Positions 35,447 through 47,275 are shown, numbered from the stretch's first letter. The stretch: 64,000 bases of DNA from Marthasterias glacialis (GCA_911728455.2 OU452222.1:9074108-9138107); one strand, 5' to 3'. The notes: generated by a model not told the origin, from the letters alone. Translations and numbers: made by a program.

Positions 35447-36290
35447 AGGATAAGTCCCATGTCCTTAAGGGTCCCTAGGATAAAGTCTCCTGTCCTTTTA
35501 AAAGGGTTACTCTCAGGTAAAGTCTCATGTCCTTAAAGGTCGCTATGGTAAAATCTCATGTCCTTAAGGGTTACCCTAAGGTAAAGTCTCATGTCCTAAG
35601 GGTTACTCTCGGGTAAAGTTTTATGTCCTTAAAGGTCGCTATGGTAAAATCTCATGTCCTTAAGGGTTACTCTAAGGTAAAGTCTCATGTCCTTAAGGGT
35701 TACTCTCGGGTAAAGTTTTATGTCCTTAAAGGTCGCTATGGTAAAATCTCATGTCCTTAAGGGTTACCCTAAGGTAAAGTCTCATGTCCTAAGGGTTACT
35801 CTCAGGTAAAGTTTTATGTCCTTAAAGGTCGCTATGGTAAAATCTCATGTCCTTAAGGGTTACTCTCAGGTAAAGTCTCGTGTCCTTAAAGGTCCCTATG
35901 GTAAAGTCACATGTCCTTAAGGGTTACCCTTAGGTAAAGTCTCATGTCCTTAAGGGTTACCCTAAGGTAAAGTCTCATGTCCTTAAGGGTTACCCTCAGG
36001 TAAAGTCTCATGACCTTAAAGGTCCCTTTTGTAAAATTTCATTACCTTAAGGGTTACCCTAAGGTAAAGTCTCAAGGCTGGGTATTTACAGTAAAGTCTG
36101 AAGTCCTTAAGGGTAAGCTACACAGTAAAGTCTCAAGTTCTTAAGGATAAGACCATACAGTACAGTCTCAAGTCCTCAAGGATAAATACATAAGGTAAAG
36201 TCTCAAGTCTTTGGGGTAATTCCCTGAGGTAAATTCTTCAATCTTTATAAGGGGGATCAGATGGTCTCAAAGATAAAGTCTCAAGTCATT
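35447..36290 (+). repeat. 33-bp minisatellite with 97-bp higher-order units
   Basis: About 25 tandem copies of a roughly 33-bp unit whose core is TAAAGTCTCATGTCCTTAAG plus GGTTACCCTAAGG. Variant units with TTTTATG and GTCGCTATGG recur as a block at 35604, 35701 and 35798, a period of 97 bp. That shows a higher-order repeat of three units made by later block duplication. Units degrade towards 36290. Confidence 0.92.
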
Positions 36291-36475
36291 CAGGGAACAC
36301 CTTTGAAATTTGAGACCTAATAAAGTAAGATTTTGTTTCCTTAACAAGTTGTAGCGGACAACAAACCATGAACCCAAGGTTCCAATAGAGAACACAAGGA
36401 CCCAAGGAACTCATTTCTTTGAGGCTAATTTTGTGTTGAAGTTGCAATTTTTTTGTCTTTCTAAGGAAAGTCATA

Positions 36476-36825
36476 TATAGGATTTGAGGCATTGCATGGT
36501 GAGGTATCAATGTATATTTTGGTTTGCGGTAACACCATGTGATTATATCTACTTTGCTATATACAGTAGATTGTTCTGTGAGAACTTGTCTTGATATTAT
36601 TCTACTACCGCGGAGTAGATTTTCGGAACTCGGGAGACAACGTAGTTCTGAAAAGAACTGTCCTGCTTTTTAAGTAGGCCTACTACCTGGGGGTAGGAAA
36701 TCGGCCGGGACTACTACTACTTTTTTCGCTTAGTGGATTGGGGGACTTCTCCAATAACTTCACTACCGTGGAGTGAGTTTGGTCTCAACGTTTCGACTAG
36801 CCTGCTCTAGTCATCATCAGGAGAC
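36476..36825 (-). mobile_element. Penelope-like retroelement terminal segment, copy A
   Basis: On the minus strand it begins with a hammerhead ribozyme (36825-36782). About 300 bp follow that are also present at 18412-18700. The association of type I hammerhead motifs with terminal repeats of Penelope-like elements is established; assignment here is by that motif and by the CAACGTTTCGACTAG signature. No reverse-transcriptase frame was found next to it. Confidence 0.6.
36782..36825 (-). ncRNA. Type I hammerhead self-cleaving ribozyme motif
   Basis: Read on the minus strand: GUCUC (36825-36821, stem I), CUGAUGA core (36820-36814), an unpaired U, GACUAG (36812-36807) pairing with CUAGUC (36800-36795) around loop AGCAGG (stem II), GAAA core (36794-36791), CGUU (36790-36787), then GAGAC (36786-36782), which pairs fully with GUCUC. 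All conserved core nucleotides are present. Predicted cleavage is after the U at 36787. Stem III is reduced to a very short palindrome (ACGU), as in minimal retroelement hammerheads, which are thought to act as dimers. The fold was derived by hand. Confidence 0.8.
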
Positions 36826-37696
36826 AGTCTCTAACTATAACTTCATGTCCCAAGTAAAATATTTGCGTGAAGTCCAAAGTCAAGACCAAATACCAAAAAT
36901 GATGATGGGATTTCCATATAATTGTGTGATCCACTCTCAAAGGAGTAGAGAATTCTATGCAAAGGCCTTGGGAAGTTTGTAACAAAATTCATTTTACAAA
37001 CTTGACGAATGAAGATACAGGTGACATTGTGCAAGGCTTTTGTAGATTTGAAATCCTGACCACCATTTCTGTCTGATTCAGAGACTGATGCAGCGCAGTG
37101 CCCTCTAGTGGTCAAACAGGGTGCAGGACACTCTTAGACATTGTGTGTTAGAGAATTAGGCCATGATCACAATGGGGAACTACGTCATACTATGGGTTTT
37201 TTCTACTTCGCAGCTGAAATATACTCAAGGGTAATGGAATTGAAAAATATACATTGAAATGGACAGAAACCCATCATGAGAAGAGAGACAATGCAAAATA
37301 AATTTGCACTTTAAGAAAACATTTTATGTGTACATGACAGGTTAAAGATGGCTTTTGTGTGTGTTGTTGTTGGGTTGGTTTTTTTTAGATAAAATTTTAG
37401 CAAGACATTTTGTGAAAGTGATAAGTGAACAAAAACATGTTCTTTATAAATGGTTAATAAGGGCGTAGATTTGCTAATTTGTTAAAAAAGTGATAGTATA
37501 ATTTGCCATACATGTACATGGTTTCTTTTCAGAGAAGCCTACTAAAGAATGGATTTACTTTGCAAAAATAAAATTACTTTGCAAAAATAAAATTAGTGTA
37601 CATACAGCATTTTGTATTTTGGGTGGTAATCATGGCAACCTGGTAAACTTTCATTCGCAAGCAAAAAAAAAAAAGCTGGTTCCCATTTACAAATGG

Positions 37697-37855
37697 TTTA
37701 CACCACATTAAATCTTGGCTGGTAATCCTTTTACCAGTTTACACCACATTAAATCTTGGCTGGTAATCCATTTGCCGGTTTACACCACTTTAAATCTTGG
37801 CTGGTAACCCATTTGCCCGATTGTACCACTTTAAATCTTGGCTGGTAGCCCTAAC
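37697..37855 (+). repeat. About 41-bp tandem repeat, four units
   Basis: TTTACACCACATTAAATCTT followed by GGCTGGTAATCC recurs four times with small changes, ending in GGCTGGTAGCCC. The GGCTGGTAA block is also inside the MITE family of 22223-22416, so the array may have grown from such an element. Confidence 0.75.
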
Positions 37856-38742
37856 CACCCTTTTCTGCACTTAGTAAGTTTTTGTGTTAAGCAACCTAAT
37901 CTGGGACCATGATTTACTCTAAAGAATCTTTGTAAATTGAAAACTTAACACCAGAAAGATGTATGAATGAAATAAAAGTAAACTTTATTTTCAATATGAA
38001 ACATTATTATTCTGTAATTTTAAACTCTTCAATAACTGAAGTGAATCATGTAATGGTTATTTTAATGCTCATGTGATTTGTTTAATTCAAGATCAATTTT
38101 AACCCCCAAAATGGGAAAAATTCATCAAAATAATGAGGTTAAGAATAAAGTAAATTAATTTCTATTTGTTATAAAGTATGTTTTTACAAATGTACATGTG
38201 TGTATGTCATGACAAAAATACTTTTATGTTATGATAAAATTTACATGTTATTACAGACGTGCTTTAGATTTGGTTTAGTACCTTTACCCTCCTACTGCTG
38301 GACTATTCAACAACTCTCACTTTTCCCCATTGCTATTGTACACCCATGGTATTATCATTTGAACGTGTTGATATCAAGCTGTACTACCATTCAAAACTAT
38401 TCATAGCATAGAGGGTCCATTGATTCACCACAGCTGTACTACCATTTGGAATTATCCTCACAAGGCTTTGTATCAGCTTACCTACCATTCAAAACCACTT
38501 GGGGAATCAACTCTGTACTTACTTATTTCACCATTCAAAACCACAATAGTGAATGGTTTCAAATGGTGCATCAACTTATTGGAAAAAGGCACCAAGTGTA
38601 GGAGGGTTAATAAGTATAAGGGGCAGTTCAATATTTCCAAAACCTTACATAGACTACTTTTTCATATTCCCTCCCCCCTAAAAAAACACCCAAGAAGCAA
38701 CAAACAAGCACCCCAAACACCCCAACAAATAAAAGTACATTA

Positions 38743-38962
38743 ATTAAAACCCTTAATCCCTTGGCCTTTTTGCCTTCTGATGACCTCAATTCTCTAATAT
38801 CCTCCTCTCCCATGTGTCTTCACACCAACATGTTTGAACTTAGATAAGATTGGAATGCCTGACCCAGTGATAAGCAATTAATTTTGGTCTACAGCCCCCA
38901 ATTCTCCAATTCATGAAAAGGATTTGGAGGAGGATAACTCTGGGCCTATTGGGGATATGTGT
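38743..38962. mobile_element. Interspersed repeat, inverted relative of 60589-60806
   Basis: CCCTTAATCCCTTGGCCTTT, ACTTAGATAAGATTGGAATG and GTGATAAGCAATT match, in reverse-complement order, blocks at 60640-60806. A family of about 210 bp elements. Confidence 0.55.
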
Positions 38963-38999
38963 AGTAGACTACGACTATTAAGAGCAGAACTGCACATCC

Positions 39000-39115
39000 A
39001 GACTAGGGCTCAATGAAGTCTTTAAGTCTACAGTGGCTGGGATTCGAACCCATGACCCTGGCATTAGAGTTGAAGTCTTAACTGCTAGATAAGACCACCA
39101 AAAGTGCACGGTGAC
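39000..39115 (-). mobile_element. tRNA-like SINE fragment
   Basis: The minus strand contains GGTGGTCTTATCTAGCAGTT (box A-like) and CATGGGTTCGAATCCCAGCC (box B). The segment is too diverged and lacks a proper acceptor stem for a functional tRNA. Confidence 0.5.
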
Positions 39116-40019
39116 GAGAGGCCAGTTTGAATCCTGTATTTTTATAACAGTGGGTACCACAACAGTCGAATTGATGTAAAAATTGCATCTGGCATAAAGA
39201 ATAATAATGTTGGTTTTACCCTTACACCAACTGAATATAAGCCCTGTATACTAAGCGTCCTCCCCCCCCAGCCCCCAGTCCTGCAGAAAAAAATAGAATG
39301 TTCACTCACATGACACTCTGAGTGGAAATCAGAAATCTTATCTTTGGTATGCTTTTAATGACTTGATATACTTACATATTGATATAAACATCAACTTTTG
39401 CCATATCAAGTCACAATAATCCATCAGAGAACCAGATGTTGATTTTTCTGGTCAGAGTAACACAAGTAACCATAAAATGTAAGCAGGAAAGCAGGGAAAC
39501 ACGTGTTCTTTAAAAACCAATTATCTTTGTCAAATATAAATATAATCTGTTACTTCTGTGTATTTTGAATAAATCAAACTTTGCTATACTTAGTTTTGCA
39601 TTCTGTTTACTTTTCTTTTAAGCGTAGTGCAATAAAACAGGAACGCCCCCTGTTTTCCGAAAAAAAGCTGATGAGTTGCCCTTTTTAACCCCCATAATTT
39701 TGGTTCATTAAGAAACAAGAATATTCAAACTTGACAGGTAGTTTTTCCATTGAAAAATCAAGATAGACAGTTTTGTAAACAACTGAATTGTTTACATTAA
39801 ATTTTATAGTTTAACATATATCATAGTTTCATAAAAATTAAGAACTGTTTTTACAAATTATAATACTGAATTACATAAATAGGACAGCAAAGATGAAGAA
39901 TGTGGCCAAATTTCATGCCTCGACACAAAATTTTCGCTTACAGTATCTAAAGGGTGGGAGGAAAATCTGTGCTTGATGTAAGCCTACCACAGGTTAGCAA
40001 GTTTTGTTGAAATTGCATG

Positions 40020-40300
40020 TGCATGGGTGGCTAGTGCATACAGCACTCGCCTCTCACCACTGTGGCCTTGGTTCGATTCCCGGCTAGGGCTGTATGTGAG
40101 TAGAGTTGTGCGTTGGTTCGCTCCTGTGACACATGGGTTTCTCTTCGGGCCCTCTAGTTTTCCTCCCTCCAGAAAAAATCCCACGCTTTCAACCTCTGGC
40201 TGTGCTTAGTTATGTCAGTGGTCATGGGTCGATGTGGCTGGCTGCCAAAAGGCACCTTAACATGCCTGGGACTCGACCATGTTGTAGCCACGTCCTTCGT
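40020..40300 (+). mobile_element. tRNA-derived SINE, family B
   Basis: GGGTGGCTAGTGCATACAGC (box A-like), CTCGCCTCTCACCACTGTGG and TTGGTTCGATTCCCGGCTAG (box B), then a body with GTTGGTTCGCTCCTGTGACA and GGCTGGCTGCCAAAAGGCAC. The same blocks are found on the minus strand at 31255-31520. Confidence 0.75.
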
Positions 40301-41115
40301 AAATTTAGCTTCTCAGCTTCAAGAAAAGATGAGTCGCCACCTAAATTATTATTTTTATTATCAAAAATATCACATTGCTTACACCTGTAGACAGTTAAGG
40401 TCGTTATTTAGTGCTATACCCTGCGACCGGTAAATAGAGACCGTAAGTGAAGAATTCCTCTGTAAGCAGAGCCATGAAATTGGACCCAGGTTTCTGAGAC
40501 ACAAAATTACGGATGTTTCCAAAAGAAAGTCAGTGGGCAGAAATATGAAGGTACTTCAGGGAATTGGTTTTGTACACTCCTTTTTAACAACCTCATCCCT
40601 AACCACTATGTATTTTTGGAGATCCAATGGGGAATTCAAATGGTGTGTGTGCAGCTCTCTTGGGTATACATCATGTCCCCCCAACAGACTGGAACTTTGC
40701 CAAATAAATCTTAAACAGTAAGTGTTATTACTTGTTGGGATAGAAACACTAGACCGCAAGACTGGTGTGTTTACTGGCCAATGGTCTTTACTGGTCAGTG
40801 GTCCAGTTGATATTTGGAACCCTACTGCTTTCAGAACACGGACTTCCCAACAGGAGCAATGACTTTTCCCACTAGGAGCCGGATGTTCCCCACCCTATCA
40901 TAAGGCCATATCAGCTGCTCCAGGTGGGAAAAGACTATGTACTTACAGGTCATTCCATAGGAAATAAATTATGTTCCAAAAAGAATATTCCAACTGAATC
41001 AAGAACCTTCAAATTGTTGGGTTCTACTTGGATCATTTGCACATCATTAGCTCTGCTTTTAATTTACTTTAAGCCCCTAAATGTGTTACCCCTTGATTGA
41101 AACAGGCCTACATCT

Positions 41116-44100
41116 TCATAATGACATATTCACAATGATATCATAACCCCCCGTCACCACCTCTTGTTGCTCTTGATTTAGTACTACTTGGATCATTTGC
41201 ATATCGGTCGCTCCGCCCTCAACTGAGACTGGTGGATTGTCAACTGTAGGCACTACCTCCGCCCTCATTGGATGGTGTTTCAGAATTTCAATGCCATGAA
41301 CAGCACCCAAGTGTCTTGAAAGGTGGTGCTTGTGTCGAAATAGATAGTTGCAGATCTGACATTTGAACCTTCCTTTGGTAGTGTGGGCTCGGTAGTGAGC
41401 CCTGCATAGTGTTTCAGTCTTGAAGCGCCAGGTGCACCCTGGGAAGAGGCAAGGGAACGGGCGGTCCATGGAGTGAACGGCCATATGTTTGGTGAGAGTG
41501 GAACGGTCTGTGTACGCAGATCCACAGATGTGACACAAGACGCAGCCACTGCTGTGCACCTGACGATGCATGTGGATCTCACTGTGGAGCTTGGACTGGA
41601 ATTCACACTGTTGACACTTAAAGATCTTCTCCCGGTGAGATCGCCGGTGTGCTGTCAGCCGATTCCTCGATTTGAATGCCTTACCACACTCATCACACAA
41701 GAAGTTCTTCTCGGTGCGATGAGTCTCCATATGAACCCGCCTCAAGCGGGCCTTCTTGAACACCTTACCACAAGTCTGACAGGGATAACTTTCCAGGGCT
41801 TTCTTCTTCTGCTTCTGCTTTACTTTTAGTTTGGTGGTTTTACGTGTCAACGGGTTAAGGCAAGACCTGTAATTTGACAGGGATGTTATTTGACCCCCGA
41901 ACTCCTCCCCGTCTTTCTTGTTTTTCTCCAAGAACATCTTTTCATACTTGGCTACTTTATAATCATTGATGAACTTTTTGTGGGAGTCAAACATGTGCCT
42001 TGACATCATGCCCACTTCACAAGTATGAAAATCGCAGAACAGGCATCTGTAGATGGATTTACCGTAGGTGAATTTGGCTCCTTGCACAGTCACAGTTTCC
42101 AAAGCAAACTTGTAGTTGATGGTGTCTCGTAGGTACTTTTCAGTGGCCTTTTCAGGTATTTTTTTCCTAATTAGTGAGTACACGTTTTCATCTTCGTCAT
42201 TGATGCGCTCAGTTTCAGGGTCAACCACGACGGCAATAATCTTACCATCGGTCTCGCCTACCTCAACCACCTCATAAGGGTTCTTTTCATTTACCGGGTC
42301 GTCGTTCTCTTGAAAACTAACTCTGTGATGGTCAGAGTAATGCTCCACCATTGTTAAATCAGAAGGGAAATCTCCAAAGCATAATTCACATCGATAGCCA
42401 CTGTGTACATCCTTGTCTGAAAATGTGAAGCAATAAAAAAAAAATCAAATTCCTATATATACAGAAAAGAACTGCATGGTTGTGATATATTTTCGAGTTT
42501 GGTTTAGGCTGTTCCACTTCACTGCTATGGAATGAAACTTAAAGCATTCACGAATTGGTCGTTAATTGCCAGATGTTACTATTTAACCCTCCTACTCTCT
42601 GACCATTCAATATCCTCCACATGGTTGTTATGTCACCATTCTGACATAACTCAGCGACCACATGAGACAGTGCTCACCACCCAGCAGGATCATTGTGCTT
42701 GAAACGCTCTAGCCCTCTTAATATGTATCATGCACTTGGTGCATGCTTCATAGGATATATATATGAACAAAGTGGCGTGTCGTGGCCGAGTGGTTAGTGC
42801 GTCAGACTCATGTTCTGGTGGCTGAGTCATCAGAGTGTGGGTTCGAGTCCCGGTCATGACACTTGTGTCCTTAAGCAAGGCACTTAACCATAATTGCTTC
42901 GTAAAAGTTGGGGAGGTAGAGCTTTCTGCTCTACCAGCCAGGCTTCTGATGGATGATACCCAAGCCTACATCCTTACGGACTGTAAAGGGGGTAACTCTG
43001 CTTCAGCCCCAGGAGTAGGTGGCAATGGCCCCTGGGAAAACAGCTGATTTGTAGCCCACACCTCGAGTGGCTTACTGGCCTTGTGTGTCTGGCGACCTCC
43101 ATAAATTGTTTTTTAAAAAGCTTATAAATGTAGACTCTGTTCTACAGTTGGACAGTTCGCTCATTTTCAACAAGGTGGAAAAGGCAAAACTTAGGTAAAT
43201 CCAAAGCCAAACTACCAGCATGACCAAAATCAAAGCAAAGGCATTTTTTCAGTTCCAAAGCTCTGGAACCATCACGACCATGGGGGGGACAACTATCACC
43301 CTGATATTGTATGTTTGCAGGCTTGACTTTTAATACTTTAGTCACTAAGATGGAGGAGGACTTCGCACAAGTTTCAGCTGCCCTCGCAGCGAACCTTGTG
43401 GGCTCATCAGGCACCAAAAAACACAAAGGCATGACTGAAATCTGTGGCCCTTCGCCCAAAAATCAAAAAGTCCAGAAATTCACAATGCAGATGAAAATTT
43501 AGATGCACAAATTGATGATTTGATGGCTTTGGGATATACAGATAGTGATGAGGATTGCTGAGATGATGGTCAGCAGGAATATGAACCTGGCAGTCAAGTA
43601 CACCTGATGATAAAGGATAAACTGGCAGCACTTACTTACACAATTTTGAAATCAAAATTGTCGGACGAGAAATTGCTTGCGAAGCAGAGTATGTATTGCC
43701 GGCCCCAAAATTGTGAATACCTTAAAAAATCGGTAGTAAATCCCCAAATCTGGTCACAGCTTAACCAGTTGACACCCCATGACGTGAATACACTCAAATG
43801 TTTCCCCTGCCTGGAAACGGAAGCCATCTTAAGACACTCCAAATGGCTTTTTCAAACACAATACCAACCTCTATCCTCACAGGTACCCATTTATACCCCT
43901 GGGTGAAGAGAAGCATATTCATAAAGTATCTTGCTCAAGGACACATGTGTCATGACCAGGATTCGAACCCACACCCTGATGACTTAACCACCAGAACTTG
44001 AGTCAGGTGTACTAGACTGTTCGGCCATGACAGGCTAAATGATTCACTCTTGCTTGGTGATCTTACAATGAATGTAGCAGAAATTTTGATGCAATACTTA

Positions 44101-46093
44101 ATTTTATGACCTAAGTGGGGTTTGTTGTACATGAGGCTGAGTCAGTACTTAGGCCAGAAAAAGCACATACTTTTGGGGGTTTTGTATTTAATTTGGCAAA
44201 CACGCATATTTCATTAACAACATTGATGCATTAGTGCAACACAAGAAAGCACCCTCAATATGTGAGGTGGCTCAAGTTCTTGTCAAACTGGTGTCAAGTT
44301 TTTCCGGGCTTATCAGATGAACAAATATTTTACCACCATCTAATAGCACACCCATCATGCCCAGTGCTGATTCATCCAGCCACGAGTCCCCTCAGCTACC
44401 CCATGACACAACATCCATACACCCGATACATCAGTTGATGGAGCTTCTGGTATGCCACTTGTGAGGCTAGCCCTTAAAAGCTCAGACCTTTTGGACCAAT
44501 CTGCAGCAGTCAATAATGTTGTTAAGTGGAAATTATACTGTTGTAACAGAGACATTAATCCTACTGTATTTCGCCACATATAAGTGACATTTTAGATTGC
44601 AGTTGTGCAGTTTCCCGAGTGTTATTTTGGGTAGTTACCCTTTAATCTCTAGATTGATGAAAGGTGTGTTCAAAATAACAGGCCATCCTTTCCCTGATAT
44701 CATGCAATCTGATTGGTGAAAGTCGTTTTATATTTGAACAGTTTAGAGTGGAATGTGAGACTACTAATACGTCATCTGAGCCAGAAACTGGCAAAATTGC
44801 ATTGTCAACGGCACAGAGAGTACAGCCTTTACGTTTGTTGACACTAGATAGTTTAAATTTATCAGACACAGAGTGTTTAGTTTAGAAATTACTTAAACAA
44901 ACATGACCTCGGGTGCATTTATCTGAAAGTACTTTACGTGCTTTCCCCCAAAATACGAAGCTCTGTGCAGTGTTTACAATGAAAAAAATATCTCAACCGC
45001 ACAACTGAGCTTAGAGGAACAGAACAAAGTGTCTTTATCATTTACAGAAAGCCTCACAAAGAAGTATCCAGGGATGCCATTTACTTTGAGTAATAGAGGT
45101 GTTGATACCTGTATTTTAAAAGCCCTAGTGTTTGAGCAGCCTCATCGTCATCAGCCAAAACTGGCAGAGTCCCCATTCAGACAATACTTACAACAGCCGC
45201 CTGGTCTGCCACCAGCATTTTTGCTTGTTATTACAACAAGCCTTTTGCAGAAAAAATTTTCATCAACAATTCTGGGATATAATATTTCAGTTACACTCGA
45301 AAACACTCTCGTGATTGCTAGTTTATATTGTCAAATAAACTTAATGTGAGAAAATGCCTATTCAAAGTCATGAATTTACGTCATGATGGTGACATGGTAT
45401 CCTGAAATTAAACAAGTCTAATGACGACGTTTGACTGGGACTCTGTGAATCTCTGATGATGTGGCGAAAGGAGACCACATGCCCTCCAACTGCTCTTGGG
45501 ACACCCCAGCCCTGTCCCCTTCCTTTTCAGGTAAATCTCAACTTTGCGCTGAAGAAAGATCCTGCAGGGCGGTGAGCGCCACTCATGAGAACTCTTTTAC
45601 ACAAGTCAAACATCCTCATTAGACTCACTATGTCAGCCTGCAGTATACTAGTATGATACCAGTTTGTGAATGCACCTCAACAGTACACAGATAGCTCCGT
45701 GCAGTTTTTCACCATACACCAAACATGCAGTTGAATGACTTTTAAATAGTCCACCAACTGTTAAGCTTTGACAAAATCTTAGTCTTTGTTTAAACCACTA
45801 TCATCAAACATTTTGAGAGACAAAAAAACAACAACATTATGATTCTATTAACAAATCAAAACAAAAGCACTGATGTGAACTTGATATTTTCTGAATTGTT
45901 TCAAACATAAAGAAGTCAAACACAAAGTGATATAGGTTCAGTTGACAGGCATTTTATTATAAAACTTAAAGTACTTACGATTTGTTTGATGTTTGAGGAA
46001 TGCTATGACCGAGTCACAGTTGTGCTGACATTGGCCACAAATGAAGGTATCTGGAAGGGCAGCCTCATCTAACTTATCCGATGATTGCTCCAT
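41116..46093 (-). CDS. C2H2 zinc-finger protein with nine fingers
   Basis: Probable DNA-binding transcription regulator. Two coding exons on the minus strand: 46093-45979 (38 codons plus 1 nt) and 42416-41116. The second was extended upstream of its first internal ATG to an AG acceptor (TTTTCAG), because the added 22 codons encode a real finger. Total 1416 nt, 471 residues. Nine C2H2 units: C19/C22/H35/H39 (the last His codon is split by the intron), C48/C51/H64/H68, one near 160-185, then six closely spaced fingers at about 250-420 beginning YPCQTCGKVFKKARLRRVH. The eighth (FPCLFPGCTWRF) has a CX4C spacing. A basic stretch (KLKVKQKQKKK) precedes the six-finger block and may be a nuclear signal. 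No BTB, KRAB or SCAN domain is seen. The N-terminal finger weakly recalls ZFP64, not enough for a symbol. The acceptor at 46113 suggests an upstream 5' UTR exon. Confidence 0.88.
42773..43110 (+). mobile_element. Full-length tRNA-derived SINE, family A
   Basis: The head GTCGTGGCCGAGTGGTTAGT has a box A like that of class II (Ser/Leu-type) tRNAs, and GGGTTCGAGTCCCGGTCATG supplies box B. ACTTGTGTCCTTAAGCAAGG and CACTTAACCATAATTGCTTC follow, then a body ending in GCCCACACCTCGAGTGGCTT, a tail block also present alone at 4172-4205. The orientation is opposite to the host gene. This is the best reference copy for the family in the window. Confidence 0.82.
43305..43800 (+). pseudogene. Degenerate retroelement-like coding fragment
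   Basis: Two adjacent plus-strand frames make a protein-like segment interrupted by a frame shift near 43488 and an in-frame stop at about 43559. Acidic residues (QIDDLMALGYTDSDEDC) are followed, after the stop, by LSDEKLLAKQ and YCRPQNCEYLKKSVVNPQIW. This composition recalls the first ORF of DIRS-type retroelements that are common in echinoderm and cnidarian genomes, but that is from memory. It lies in an intron of the zinc-finger gene on the opposite strand. Confidence 0.4.
43790..44040 (-). mobile_element. tRNA-derived SINE, family A
   Basis: The minus strand starts AGCCTGTCATGGCCGAACAG, has GTGTGGGTTCGAATCCTGGT (box B) and ACACATGTGTCCTTGAGCAA. The body CATTTGAGTGTATTCACGTC-like part joins the retroelement fragment upstream. 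Confidence 0.65.
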
Positions 46094-46437
46094 ATCTGAG
46101 AAGTGGCGTCAGCCTATTAACAAGTAAAGCATAATATTTTGTCTCAGTAATTCACATATTTGTTTTAATTTGACATTGCTCAATGGTTGGGGAGCATGCT
46201 AAAAATATTTTCAAGAATGATCACTCCTTGTTGTTCATAATAATGGACATCGATGTAGTACCGTTGTCTGCCATTTTTGACACTCATGGTGCATAAACAT
46301 TATTACCCCAGTCAATGTGAATTCATTAGTCAGTGATTGAGGAGAATTTATACAGGGAGCATCTGTTGGCAAAAAAGAGAAGACAAAGACAAAAATTACT
46401 AATCATTTCCTTCTTCATTCTTGCGTGTTCTGAAGAA

Positions 46438-47275
46438 TGCTGGTCATCCCGCCCCCTCACAAGCTCGCTCACAACAAAGTCACCCCAAAACAAGCTCACC
46501 CTGGGTTGTAACAACCTCACCCCCTGACCAAGTCGCCCCTAGCAAGCTTGCCCCCAGACATTTTTTTAAAATGTAATATAGCCTGAACTAATTTGCATGA
46601 AAAGAAACAGGAATGTGCTTTTTTGCATTGAAAATTGGAAAGACAATGACATTTATTCTGGGAATGTGGTAAGTGAATATTTTTTTTAGGAAGAAGTGAT
46701 TGAAAATGGTTCAACAAAAACCTGTCACCAAATGTCTGTTTTTGTTCTGACAGCCAGTTTATTTGTTTTTTGATTAAGCCGTTTTCTTAAAAACTTGTTA
46801 TAAACCCAAATGATACTCACTCTAGGGGCTCTACAACATTACCCCTCCCGGATGACAAACTTTAGGAACATCCGAGCCATGCTCCCTACAAACTACATGT
46901 AGGGAGAATTAACCACATAAAAAAGGTGTGCTCTTTCTTGCTCAGAGTCAAACGAAATTTTAAGAGAAAAGTCTAAAGGTTGCACGCACAATTGGTAACC
47001 CTACATTAATAAAAAGCTGGTCAGCCTTTTAACTGTCAGACTTTATATTGTTAAATACCATGTGATCATTGGTGGAGGATCTCTTTATATTTATTGAGGG
47101 TGATGCTGCTTGGGGTGACATTGTCTAGGGGTGATAATGATTATACCCAGGGCGACTTTGTTGGGGCCAACTTGCCTTAGGCGACATTGTTGTTGGCAAG
47201 CTTGCTTGGGGTGACATTGTTGGGGGAGCTTGTTCGAGCTTGCTTGGGGGTGAGATGACAGGCTTCATTAAGACC
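46438..47275. mobile_element. Decayed transposon, relative of 49912-50644
   Basis: Left end ATGCTGGTCATCCCGCCCCC followed by imperfect CTCGC/CTCACC-type units; right end GGGGGTGAGATGACAGGCTT preceded by GGGGTGACATTG-type units. The arrays are inverted relative to each other exactly as in the better copy at 49912-50644, but more mutated and without a clear flanking duplication. Confidence 0.65.

Larger units (their letters stand above)
33904..41115. other. Intergenic region between convergent UBE2Q-like and zinc-finger genes
   Basis: Holds both 3' UTRs and many repeats, which are listed separately. No exon was found. Open frames such as 36773-36982, 38420-38743 and 40133-40390 overlap repeats or have no recognisable product. 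Confidence 0.5.
42417..45978. other. Intron of the zinc-finger gene, repeat-rich
   Basis: About 3.6 kb between the two coding exons. It holds a full-length SINE (42773-43110), a broken retroelement-like coding fragment (43305-43800), a second SINE (43790-44040) and an open frame at 45029-45349 that I do not recognise. Confidence 0.6.

Noticed and set aside
35447-36290. CRISPR-like array
   Set aside because: Units are contiguous with no unique spacers and the setting is an animal genome; it is a minisatellite.
38420-38743. 107-codon open frame
   Set aside because: Composed of duplicated CTACCATT-type phrases and repeat sequence; no recognisable domain and no splice context.
41280-41829. Open frames of 108 and 118 codons
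   Set aside because: They overlap the zinc-finger exon in other frames and lack any domain; they are shadows of that gene.
42773-42862. Ser/Leu-type tRNA gene
   Set aside because: It is continuous with a SINE body seen at several other places in the window; the cloverleaf is imperfect.
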